A stretch of DNA of 5,504 nt from Candidatus Poribacteria bacterium (GTDB lineage: Bacteria > Poribacteria > WGA-4E > PCPOR2b), in assembly GCA_027296925.1 (NCBI GenBank), contig JAPUIP010000074.1, forward strand, positions 1 through 5,504, given 5' to 3'. The translations under genes and the position numbers were made by a program. Shown here one piece after another: positions 1-5,447 of this stretch (position 1 is its first letter; the number at the start of each line of letters is the position of its first letter). The notes below the pieces were generated by a model. It was not told the DNA's origin and did not search any database. It worked only from the letters and a program-made list of their open reading frames with translations.

Positions 1-4
1 CAAC

Positions 5-24
5 GGGCGCAGCAAGCACCGCCC
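5..24. repeat. GC-rich hairpin, REP-like
   Basis: GGGCG at 5-9 is the reverse complement of CGCCC at 20-24, leaving a 10-base loop. The motif continues into CCTAC. A similarly built short GC-rich palindrome ending in CCCTAC lies at 263-285, so the two may belong to one dispersed family. The family relation is inferred from only two copies that match loosely. Confidence 0.4.
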
Positions 25-56
25 CTACAGCCTTTTGAAAAACTCACACCAAGCGT

Positions 57-206
57 TTAAGTAAGTTTCGGGAATAAACTATCCATTTTTAAAAGTGGAG
101 ATGTAGATACGACACGGCTTCTTCCACTTTTCATACTTCGAAAGCTTGTCCCGAACTTTGGGGGCTCAGCACAAGCTTCTTCACTTTTCACTTAAAACTT
201 ACTTAA
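57..206. repeat. 150-bp inverted-repeat element, MITE-like
   Basis: TTAAGTAAGTTT at 57-68 is an exact reverse complement of AAACTTACTTAA at 195-206. Inside lie a 9-bp inverted repeat (AAAAGTGGA at 91-99 with TCCACTTTT at 123-131) and an 8-bp one (AAGCTTGT at 142-149 with ACAAGCTT at 171-178). There is also an imperfect direct repeat, GCTTCTTCCACTTTTCA at 117-133 and GCTTCTTCACTTTTCA at 175-190. AAGTTTCGGGA at 63-73 is matched by TCCCGAACTT at 149-158 with one base missing. There is no coding potential. The structure fits a non-autonomous miniature element or a degraded insertion, but ends and target duplication are uncertain because TTAA could be either part of the repeat or a duplication. 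Confidence 0.45.
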
Positions 207-214
207 TGTGAGAT

Positions 215-309
215 GTAAGTACCTGGACAGATATTTCTGCATATTTTTTTATTGATAAACCAGGGCAGGCTGTGCCACACCCTACGAAAACTTATGTCCA
301 GGTACTTAC
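215..309. repeat. 95-bp element with perfect 15-bp terminal inverted repeats
   Basis: GTAAGTACCTGGACA at 215-229 is the exact reverse complement of TGTCCAGGTACTTAC at 295-309, with a 65-base interior that has no open frame. If the ends are taken as AGTACCTGGACA, both sides are flanked by TA (216-217 and 307-308). That would match the TA target duplication of IS630/Tc1-type transposition. The interior is AT-rich on the left and holds the GC-rich palindrome at 263-285 on the right. It could be a MITE mobilised in trans, or a long stem-loop with a role in transcript termination. Its ends share the pattern GTAAGTnnCnGGA with the left end of the neighbouring 150-bp element. Confidence 0.6.
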
Positions 310-347
310 CAGGAATTAAAATGCTGACTGCCAAAACCGTTCACGCC

Positions 348-1436
348 TCAAAACCGAATTAAGCCACGCGCAACTTCTCCATTAAGCATATGGTCGAATG
401 CGTCGTTCACTTCCTCTAGCTGGTAAGTTCGGGTGATCAGTTCATCCAGTTTGAGCACCCCGGCACGGTAGAGCGCAAGTAAACGCGGCATGTCCACGCG
501 GGGACGTGCAGAACCGTATGCACTGGTCATCACCATTTTCTCACCGCCAAGCGCACCCGCCTCCATAGCGAGAGGTTCGCGAGGAGCGACACCAATCCAG
601 ATGGCTTTCCCTCGATTTCGTATGGCCCGCACGGCTTGTTCAAACGTTACGCGAGTGCCAATCGCTTCAAAAGCGTAATCCGCACCCAATCCGTCAGTCA
701 GAGATTGAATGACTTCAATGGGCTCGATTTCGCTGGCGTTGATGGTGTGAGTGGCTCCAAACTGCCGCGCCATCTCCAACTTCGTATCCAGCAGATCCAC
801 CGCAATGATCCGCTCTGCGCCGGCGATCACCGCGCCCTGAATCACGTTCAGCCCAATGCCGCCGGCACCGAAAACCACGACGCTACTCCCCGGCCGTACC
901 TGAGCGGTGTTGATCACGGCACAGACGCCGGTCGTGACGCTGCACCCAACCAAAGCGGCTTTGTCCAACGGGATCTCTTTGTCGATCGGGATGGCGGATT
1001 CTTGAGGAATCACGCTGTACTCGGCAAAAGAAGCGACCCACGCGAAATGGTGGATGGGTCGCCCGTTCTTCGTGAAACGGGTTGTTCCATCAAATAAACG
1101 CCCAGGTGCACTGTTCCTCGCCTTCAGGCAAAGGTTCGGATAGCCTTGTGTGCAGTAGACACAGTGACCGCAAGAGGGCACCCACGACAGTATCACATGA
1201 TCTCCCGGTTTGACTAACGTGACGCCCGGCCCGACCTCCTCGACAACACCGGCACCTTCATCCCCCAACACCACCGGAAGCGGATATCTGATGTTACCGG
1301 TGACCACGTGGTGGCAGCTATGACATACGCCCGTTGCTGCGACTTTAACCACGACTTCCCCTTCTTTCGGTCCTTCCATATCGATGTCTTCGACAACAAC
1401 CGGTTGGTTCAACTCATACAGAACAGCAGCTTTCAT
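348..1436 (-). CDS. Zn-dependent alcohol dehydrogenase, MDR family (NAD-type)
   Basis: This is a cytoplasmic medium-chain dehydrogenase of 362 residues, the usual length, expected to interconvert an alcohol and an aldehyde or ketone with NAD. The GroES-like half carries the structural zinc cysteines C89, C92, C95 and C103. Catalytic-zinc candidates are C38 in GVCHS and C165 in GCSVTTG. The position usually filled by His in the GHEGAG motif is Asp59 (GDEGAG), and Cys41 replaces the usual Asp after GVCHS, so the active site is atypical. The Rossmann half has GAGGIG at 190-195, and Asp214 ends the second strand, favouring NAD over NADP. I chose the ATG at 1436, not 1493, because GGAGG and AAGGAG lie just before it and the homology starts at MKAAVLYE. 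The gene stands alone and diverges from the SelA-like gene. The substrate cannot be told. Confidence 0.9.
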   Translation of the reverse strand: MKAAVLYELNQPVVVEDIDMEGPKEGEVVVKVAATGVCHSCHHVVTGNIRYPLPVVLGDEGAGVVEEVGPGVTLVKPGDHVILSWVPSCGHCVYCTQGYPNLCLKARNSAPGRLFDGTTRFTKNGRPIHHFAWVASFAEYSVIPQESAIPIDKEIPLDKAALVGCSVTTGVCAVINTAQVRPGSSVVVFGAGGIGLNVIQGAVIAGAERIIAVDLLDTKLEMARQFGATHTINASEIEPIEVIQSLTDGLGADYAFEAIGTRVTFEQAVRAIRNRGKAIWIGVAPREPLAMEAGALGGEKMVMTSAYGSARPRVDMPRLLALYRAGVLKLDELITRTYQLEEVNDAFDHMLNGEVARGLIRF

Positions 1437-1440
1437 GACT

Positions 1441-1451
1441 CTCCTTCCTCC
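1441..1451 (-). promoter_or_regulatory. Ribosome binding site deciding the dehydrogenase start
   Basis: On the minus strand GGAGG (1451-1447) is followed directly by AAGGAG (1446-1441), 4 bases before the ATG at 1436. This tandem purine-rich site supports starting there rather than 19 codons upstream. Confidence 0.75.
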
Positions 1452-1475
1452 AATGCAGTTAGTTTCCGTACCGCA

Positions 1476-1504
1476 ATAATGCCACAAAACCAACTTTTTT
1501 ACAA
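1476..1504 (-). promoter_or_regulatory. Probable sigma70 promoter of the alcohol dehydrogenase gene
   Basis: On the minus strand TTGTAA (1504-1499) and CATTAT (1481-1476) are 17 bases apart, each with 4 of 6 consensus matches. Transcription would begin near 1469, giving a leader of about 33 nt. The match is moderate and rests on spacing and position only. Confidence 0.4.
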
Positions 1505-1525
1505 GGATTTATTATCCAACTTGTG
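1501..1525. promoter_or_regulatory. Imperfect dyad next to the SelA-like gene promoter
   Basis: ACAAGGAT (1501-1508) is mirrored by ATCC (1514-1517) and TTGT (1521-1524), with three extra bases in the right arm. It overlaps the -35 of the leftward promoter and abuts the extended -10 of the rightward one, so it is well placed for an operator serving both genes. No regulator gene is visible. Confidence 0.25.
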
Positions 1526-1532
1526 GTAAAAT
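1524..1532 (+). promoter_or_regulatory. Probable extended -10 promoter of the SelA-like gene
   Basis: TGGTAAAAT contains the TGn extension followed by TAAAAT, 5 of 6 matches to the -10 consensus. No good -35 box lies 16-18 bases upstream, which is common for extended -10 promoters. The predicted start is near 1539, giving a leader of about 27 nt. Confidence 0.45.
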
Positions 1533-1543
1533 ATCCGGGAAAA

Positions 1544-1560
1544 CTGAATAATTCAGGAGG
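1544..1560 (+). promoter_or_regulatory. Shine-Dalgarno site overlapped by a 13-bp palindrome
   Basis: AGGAGG at 1555-1560 lies 5 bases before the ATG at 1566 and is a near-ideal ribosome binding site. Its first two bases are the end of a perfect palindrome, CTGAAT-A-ATTCAG (1544-1556). The one-base centre makes a tight RNA hairpin unlikely, so a protein-binding site is the more natural reading if it has a function. Confidence 0.5.
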
Positions 1561-1565
1561 CTATA

Positions 1566-2690
1566 ATGACGGCAAAGATTTCTGATAATGTATATGCGAA
1601 ATTGGGTGCACGCCCAATTATTAACGCCGCAGGGCACGCTACCGTTATGGGCGGCTCTACCCCTTCTCCGGTCGTGCAGCAAGCGATGGAGCAGGCCAGC
1701 AGGTACTTCGTGGAGATGTCAGATCTCCTGCAAAAGTCTGGAGATCATATCGCTCAAATCCTGGGCGTTGAGGCTGCCTATGCAACCAGTGGTTGTTATG
1801 CGGCGCTTGTCCTGAGCACCGCCGCATGTATCACCGGAAACGACCCGGACAAGATGGCCCGGCTTCCCGATACCACCGGCATGAAAAACGAGATCGTCTT
1901 CCAGGAGAAGCAGCGATACGGTTTTGACCGCGGCTACACCATCCCCGGAAGCACGCTAGTCACCGTGGGAGACGCGGACGGGTGTACGCCAGCGCAGTTG
2001 GAGGGTGCGATCAACGAGAACACCGCAGCCATCGCCTACTTCGTCAGTCCTGGCAGGGACAGTTCCGTTGTTTCCTTGGACGATGCGGTCAAGATTGCTC
2101 ACGCACACGACGTGCCTGTCATTGCCGACGCCGCATCTCAGATCCACCCACTCGATTACTTTCGGCGCACTGCCCAGGCGGCTGATCTGGTATGCTTCGG
2201 CGCGAAATATTTAGGCGCCCCGCATTCCAGTGGGTTTGTATGTGGCAAGAAAGATCTGATAGACGCTGTGGTCGGCCACGGCTTTATCTCTGGTCGCCCA
2301 TTCGGCCGGGGCATGAAGCTTGACCGCCAGGAGATCATCGCCGTTATGACTGCGGTTGACGCCTGGTTCTCCATGGACCACGAGGCACGTATCGAGGGCT
2401 ATCACGAGAAGTTTGCTGTCATCGAACGCGGGCTGAAAGGCGTACCGGCCGTGCGGGAGACGAAGGTAGCCGGTAATAGCAGATACTGGGTCGTTGACCT
2501 GCACGTCGTCCTTGATACCGGCGCCCTGGGCAAGAACGCATCACAAGTCGTCAGCGAACTTGACGCCGGCAATCCACGTATCCGGGTCAGCAGCGCCGGG
2601 GACGATACCGTTGCGATTCGGGTTGACATCCTGCAAGAAGGCGATGAATATATCATTGCTGACCGGTTGCGGAGCTTGCTCCTCAGCTAA
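1566..2690 (+). CDS. PLP-dependent enzyme of the SelA/DgaE-like fold-type I family
   Basis: The 374-residue product is a cytoplasmic pyridoxal-phosphate enzyme. The Schiff-base lysine is most likely K214 in FGAKYLGAPHSSG, and D188 in VIADAASQ is the residue that contacts the PLP ring nitrogen. The segment ATSGCYAAL (73-81) is the cofactor phosphate loop, and GRGMKLDRQE (247-256) is a conserved stretch of this group. The start GARPIINAAGHATVMGGS is typical of SelA-like proteins. True SelA (selenocysteine synthase) is longer, with an extra N-terminal domain that is missing here, and no selB or tRNA-Sec is nearby. A role like D-glucosaminate-6-phosphate ammonia-lyase (DgaE) or another beta-elimination or transamination of a small amino acid or sugar acid is more likely. 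The start is fixed by AGGAGG 5 bases upstream. The substrate is unknown. Confidence 0.85.
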   Translation: MTAKISDNVYAKLGARPIINAAGHATVMGGSTPSPVVQQAMEQASRYFVEMSDLLQKSGDHIAQILGVEAAYATSGCYAALVLSTAACITGNDPDKMARLPDTTGMKNEIVFQEKQRYGFDRGYTIPGSTLVTVGDADGCTPAQLEGAINENTAAIAYFVSPGRDSSVVSLDDAVKIAHAHDVPVIADAASQIHPLDYFRRTAQAADLVCFGAKYLGAPHSSGFVCGKKDLIDAVVGHGFISGRPFGRGMKLDRQEIIAVMTAVDAWFSMDHEARIEGYHEKFAVIERGLKGVPAVRETKVAGNSRYWVVDLHVVLDTGALGKNASQVVSELDAGNPRIRVSSAGDDTVAIRVDILQEGDEYIIADRLRSLLLS

Positions 2691-2711
2691 TGGTTAAAAG
2701 TACGTTTTGAC

Positions 2712-2774
2712 CTAACCCCCCGGCCCCCTTCCCGAATCGATTCGGAGGCCGACTTGGTAAGGGCCGGGGGGTAG
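2712..2774. repeat. GC-rich cruciform repeat between convergent genes; possible bidirectional terminator
   Basis: CCCCCCGGCCC at 2716-2726 pairs perfectly with GGGCCGGGGGG at 2761-2771, and CTA/TAG extends the ends across one unpaired A. Inside the loop sits a perfect 14-bp palindrome, CCGAATCGATTCGG (2732-2745). The SelA-like gene stops 21 bases to the left and the sialidase-like gene 52 bases to the right, so the stem is well placed to end or separate both transcripts. Neither side has the T-tract of an intrinsic terminator. The shape also fits a dispersed REP-type repeat. Confidence 0.6.
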
Positions 2775-2826
2775 TTTGCAGTCAGGGTTTATTTCCCAGC
2801 GCACGAGACGCAGGCTTTCCTGGTCG

Positions 2827-4062
2827 CTACTTGTAAAACCATTGGACCGGATAAATGCGAAGCTTCATGCGACCCACGCGCTTCGGGACAAGACGATTCC
2901 AATTGTAGCTAATCAGGATTTCCTCCTCGTGAAATCCAACGTTCGGATAGTCAACGTTGCCGTAATCTTCTGGCAACTCCCCTAAAAAATTCCTGGCCCG
3001 CACCATTCCAGGCACCGGTTCGGGGGCCAAGTGCCAATCTACGAACGGAAGTCCCTGGGCATCAATCGTCTTGAAGTGCTGCCAACTTTCGCCATCATCG
3101 CAGGAGATGGCGGCAGATAGCCTTCCGCGTCGATGTCCACTGCGAATCTCATCGGCGGAGATGTGATTCCACACACAGATTAAGTCGCCGGTGGCCGGAA
3201 TTCTTCTCAGACGGCACGGCGAATACGAGGCAGCGAGATCTGTCGGAACCGGGTGCGACCATCGACGTCCACCATCATCGCTCAAAACTTTGTAAATTCG
3301 TCCCAATGTCGTGCGAGCAAACATCATGATGCGATCGTCCTTCAGCGCCACAATGTTCGGTTCATCCACCGGCCACATGCCCCCGTAACCGCTATCCTTC
3401 CAGACCATGATCTCCCCTTCACTGCGAGACCAATTCACTCCGTCGTCATCGGAATAGTGACACCAGGCATAGTCCATTTCAGGAAATTGTGCGTGCCCTT
3501 CGACCTGCGTCAGTTCGCCATTAATCGTCCCATAGGCGCTATCCCGCTCATACAGCCCATTATGACCGGCGGCAGTGGCTCGGACGGGCAAAATCAAGCG
3601 CCCACTGTCGGTTTGGATCATCGTATCGTAGTACGGGCTTCCTGTTGTATGCACGCAGGAAGGTTCAGTCCAGGTCTCTCCCTCATCAAATGACGTGCAC
3701 CAGTGTCCGCTACCATAAATGCCGAGCGCCCCGTTGCGAAGCCGGATCGCGCTATCAACACCGCCAATCTCGCCAGCAAAAGATAGTTTTCTGCCTTCCG
3801 GCCAACTTCGCCCACCATCAGCAGAATACCAGACCCCATCGCCGGAGAAATACATCAATCTCCCATCGGGGTGAGAGACAAAGCTCCCATAACCCGCCGG
3901 CGGTGTACCTTCAAAATATCCCTCCGCTTCAGTCGGAGACACGTCAGCTTCCTGGACTTGCGCACGGTGTTCACTAATATCTGCGACACTCGGGGCTTTT
4001 GCCTCGTTCTCAGTTGCGAAGAAGCAAATCCCCAGGTGAAGCGGCAAACTCATCTGAAACAT
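2827..4062 (-). CDS. Sialidase-like BNR/Asp-box beta-propeller protein
   Basis: The 411-residue product has five Asp-box motifs (S-x-D-x-G-x-x-W) at about 80-87, 124-131, 204-211, 261-268 and 320-327. It also has a segment EPNIVALKDDRIMMFARTTLG typical of the BNR_2 sialidase-like superfamily, so it should fold as a six-bladed propeller. Family members include exo-alpha-sialidases and other glycan-acting or sugar-binding proteins. The FRIP motif of classical GH33 sialidases is not visible, so sialic acid specificity is unproven. I chose the ATG at 4062 because AAAGGAG ends 8 bases before it. The in-frame ATG at 4143 lies upstream of the predicted transcription start, and the one at 4098 lacks a nearby ribosome site. 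With the chosen start there is no clear signal peptide, only a modest hydrophobic stretch (about 4-16). Using 4098 would add a lysine-rich front that looks more export-like. The gene diverges from the Gfo/Idh/MocA gene. Confidence 0.82.
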   Translation of the reverse strand: MFQMSLPLHLGICFFATENEAKAPSVADISEHRAQVQEADVSPTEAEGYFEGTPPAGYGSFVSHPDGRLMYFSGDGVWYSADGGRSWPEGRKLSFAGEIGGVDSAIRLRNGALGIYGSGHWCTSFDEGETWTEPSCVHTTGSPYYDTMIQTDSGRLILPVRATAAGHNGLYERDSAYGTINGELTQVEGHAQFPEMDYAWCHYSDDDGVNWSRSEGEIMVWKDSGYGGMWPVDEPNIVALKDDRIMMFARTTLGRIYKVLSDDGGRRWSHPVPTDLAASYSPCRLRRIPATGDLICVWNHISADEIRSGHRRGRLSAAISCDDGESWQHFKTIDAQGLPFVDWHLAPEPVPGMVRARNFLGELPEDYGNVDYPNVGFHEEEILISYNWNRLVPKRVGRMKLRIYPVQWFYK

Positions 4063-4070
4063 CTCTTTCG

Positions 4071-4077
4071 CTCCTTT
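4071..4077 (-). promoter_or_regulatory. Ribosome binding site deciding the sialidase-like gene start
   Basis: AAAGGAG on the minus strand, 8 bases before the ATG at 4062, is the only good Shine-Dalgarno match near any of the in-frame start codons. Confidence 0.65.
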
Positions 4078-4133
4078 AATCTTCTTGAGTCGATTCATGG
4101 CTTGTTGGCAAAGACTCCGTTTCGTCTCAAACG

Positions 4134-4162
4134 AGTCTATCAATTTTTGCGCCTTGTGTCAA
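4134..4162 (-). promoter_or_regulatory. Sigma70 promoter of the sialidase-like gene
   Basis: On the minus strand a perfect TTGACA (4162-4157) is followed after 17 bases by TAGACT (4139-4134), 4 of 6 matches. Transcription would start near 4127, giving a leader of about 65 nt. This places the in-frame ATG at 4143 within the promoter and so argues against that longer start. Confidence 0.65.
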
Positions 4163-4171
4163 TCATTTTTG

Positions 4172-4199
4172 TTGACGTATCTCTGCGAATGGATATAAT
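4172..4199 (+). promoter_or_regulatory. Strong sigma70 promoter of the Gfo/Idh/MocA gene
   Basis: TTGACG (4172-4177) and a perfect TATAAT (4194-4199) are separated by 16 bases, 11 of 12 consensus matches. The predicted start is near 4206, giving a leader of about 114 nt. The -35 box is 9 bases from that of the opposite promoter, so the two promoters are back to back. Confidence 0.75.
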
Positions 4200-4205
4200 A
4201 TCTAA

Positions 4206-4319
4206 CTGTGAATAACTGCGTATGGGCGAATCGGCAGGGCGATGAATCTCCTGACGTTTTACGTTTCGGCCCATATCTAGCCGAAAGACACCATCTCAAA
4301 GAAAGCCGAAGGAAAAAAC
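4206..4319 (+). promoter_or_regulatory. Structured 5' leader with alternative hairpins
   Basis: TATGGGC (4221-4227) is complementary to GCCCATA (4269-4275). TTTCGGC (4264-4270) is complementary to GCCGAAA (4280-4286) with a 9-base loop. These two stems share bases 4269-4270, so they compete. TTCGGC can also pair with a second GCCGAA at 4305-4310, which overlaps the Shine-Dalgarno AAGGA (4309-4313), and a further TCGGC lies at 4231-4235. The arrangement would allow an on/off switch at translation initiation. It matches no riboswitch class that I recognise, and the function is inferred. Confidence 0.3.
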
Positions 4320-5360
4320 ATGGCGAATCAATATCGCGTTTGCATTGTCGGATGTGGCAGAATGGGCGGAACCATTGATGAAGAGGTCAAAGGGAGACCG
4401 CATGGCGCGTTGCCATATTCTCATGCCGCAGGATACACCGCTTATGAAAGAACGACCATTGTCGCCGCAGCGGATGTCGTCGAAGAGAAAGCAGAATATG
4501 TCTGCTCAAAATGGAATATCCCCAAACGCTATCATGACTATCGGGAGATGATCGAGAAAGAACAGCCGGATATCATCAGCATTGCGACCCGTCCCGGCAA
4601 TCACGCCGAAATCACCATCTTTGCGGCGGAACACGGCGTGAAAGGGATTTACTGTGATAAGCCCCTTTGTGCATCGATGGAAGAGGCTGATGCCATGGTC
4701 GATGTTTGCGAAAAGTACGAGGTGAAATTCAATCTGGGAACGCAACGCCGGTTCACCCCGGGGTATATCAGGATGCGCGAGATTGTCGAGAGTGGGGAAA
4801 TTGGCGAACGCCGCTCGGTCATTGCCTATTCCGGAGGTTCAGCGCTCTGGGGATATACACACGCCGCAGATATGCTCCTCTTTTTGGCGAGCGATTCGGA
4901 AGTGGAATATGTTCAAGGCAACGTGGCTGTTGACGACGCTGACTTCGAGGACAATCGCACCGAATCTGATCCCGGCATCGTGATGGGGTACGTTCGATTC
5001 AAAAACGGCGTCCACGGCGTCAGTATCCCGGGAAGCGCGTACGAGTTTGAAGTCGATTGCAGCGACGGCACCGTGCGCTCGCTGAATAACGGATCGGACT
5101 TCCAGTTGCGAAAGCGTGGGGGAGAATTTAATAACCTCGTGGATGTCGCGTATCCACCTTTTGAGCGGAAGAGCGGTACCGTCGGCTGCATTGAGGATAT
5201 CGTCGCGGCGATCGAGACTGGCCGGGAAACCAAAGGAAACATCCATCTGGCACGTGTCAGCACAGAAATTACGCTTGGCATCGTAGACTCACAACGGCAA
5301 AAAGGCGCGCGAGTTGAAATGCCGATGGAAAACCGATCCTTGTATCTGGGGCGATGGTAG
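4320..5360 (+). CDS. Gfo/Idh/MocA family NAD(P)-dependent oxidoreductase
   Basis: The 346-residue product has the usual length and two-domain layout of the family, which oxidises or reduces hydroxyl or keto groups of sugars, inositols and related compounds in the cytoplasm. The N-terminal Rossmann domain starts with VCIVGCGRMG (GxGxxG at 11-16), and D52 ends the second strand. The lysine of the DKP motif (113-115, family consensus EKP) is the expected catalytic residue, K114. The C-terminal alpha/beta domain carries H181 and D184 in GYTHAADMLL, the H-x-x-D pair common in the family. GTQRRFTPGY (140-149) is also typical. The ATG at 4320 follows AAGGA by 6 bases. It is driven by a strong promoter and probably cotranscribed with the M19 gene 87 bases downstream. 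The substrate cannot be deduced. Confidence 0.9.
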   Translation: MANQYRVCIVGCGRMGGTIDEEVKGRPHGALPYSHAAGYTAYERTTIVAAADVVEEKAEYVCSKWNIPKRYHDYREMIEKEQPDIISIATRPGNHAEITIFAAEHGVKGIYCDKPLCASMEEADAMVDVCEKYEVKFNLGTQRRFTPGYIRMREIVESGEIGERRSVIAYSGGSALWGYTHAADMLLFLASDSEVEYVQGNVAVDDADFEDNRTESDPGIVMGYVRFKNGVHGVSIPGSAYEFEVDCSDGTVRSLNNGSDFQLRKRGGEFNNLVDVAYPPFERKSGTVGCIEDIVAAIETGRETKGNIHLARVSTEITLGIVDSQRQKGARVEMPMENRSLYLGRW

Positions 5361-5447
5361 CCGGTGGCATTTCCACTTGGCAGGTGCGTCGGATCGGCAG
5401 AAAGCACTGCGTCCAGAATCGATGCAACGATTGCAAGGGGGTTCACG

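Larger units (their letters stand above)
1..347. other. Gene-free, repeat-rich intergenic region
   Basis: I see no credible coding sequence on either strand here. Instead the stretch is a patchwork of short palindromes: a GC-rich hairpin near base 5, a 150-bp inverted-repeat element containing smaller hairpins and a direct repeat, and a 95-bp element with perfect ends that itself contains a second GC-rich hairpin. No T-tract follows any of the stems closely enough to call a classical terminator for the dehydrogenase gene that ends at 348, although one of the hairpins could serve that purpose. The density of repeats suggests a preferred landing site for small non-autonomous elements. Upstream sequence is needed to know which gene lies to the left. 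Confidence 0.7.

Noticed and set aside
57..309. CRISPR array suggested by repeated short motifs
   Set aside because: The repeats are inverted and irregular in length and spacing, with no regular repeat-spacer pattern and no cas gene.
332..356. Direct repeat CAAAACCG at 332-339 and 349-356 near the dehydrogenase stop codon
   Set aside because: Only two 8-base copies, one overlapping the coding end; it could easily arise by chance.
636..1097. 153-codon plus-strand frame opposite the alcohol dehydrogenase
   Set aside because: It is antisense to the zinc-site and Rossmann coding region and shows no family features.
1437..1493. Nineteen-residue N-terminal extension of the dehydrogenase from an ATG at 1493
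   Set aside because: That start lies within the predicted promoter, while the ATG at 1436 has a strong tandem Shine-Dalgarno and matches the family start.
3253..3693. 146-codon plus-strand frame opposite the sialidase-like gene
   Set aside because: It is a shadow of the Asp-box-coding strand, without any motif of its own.
4063..4143. Longer sialidase-like start at 4143
   Set aside because: It lies upstream of the predicted transcription start, beside the -10 box. The start at 4098 is kept as a weaker alternative.
5423..5435. Small hairpin TGCAA-CGA-TTGCA before the M19 gene
   Set aside because: A 5-bp, AT-containing stem is too weak to claim a terminator or regulatory role.
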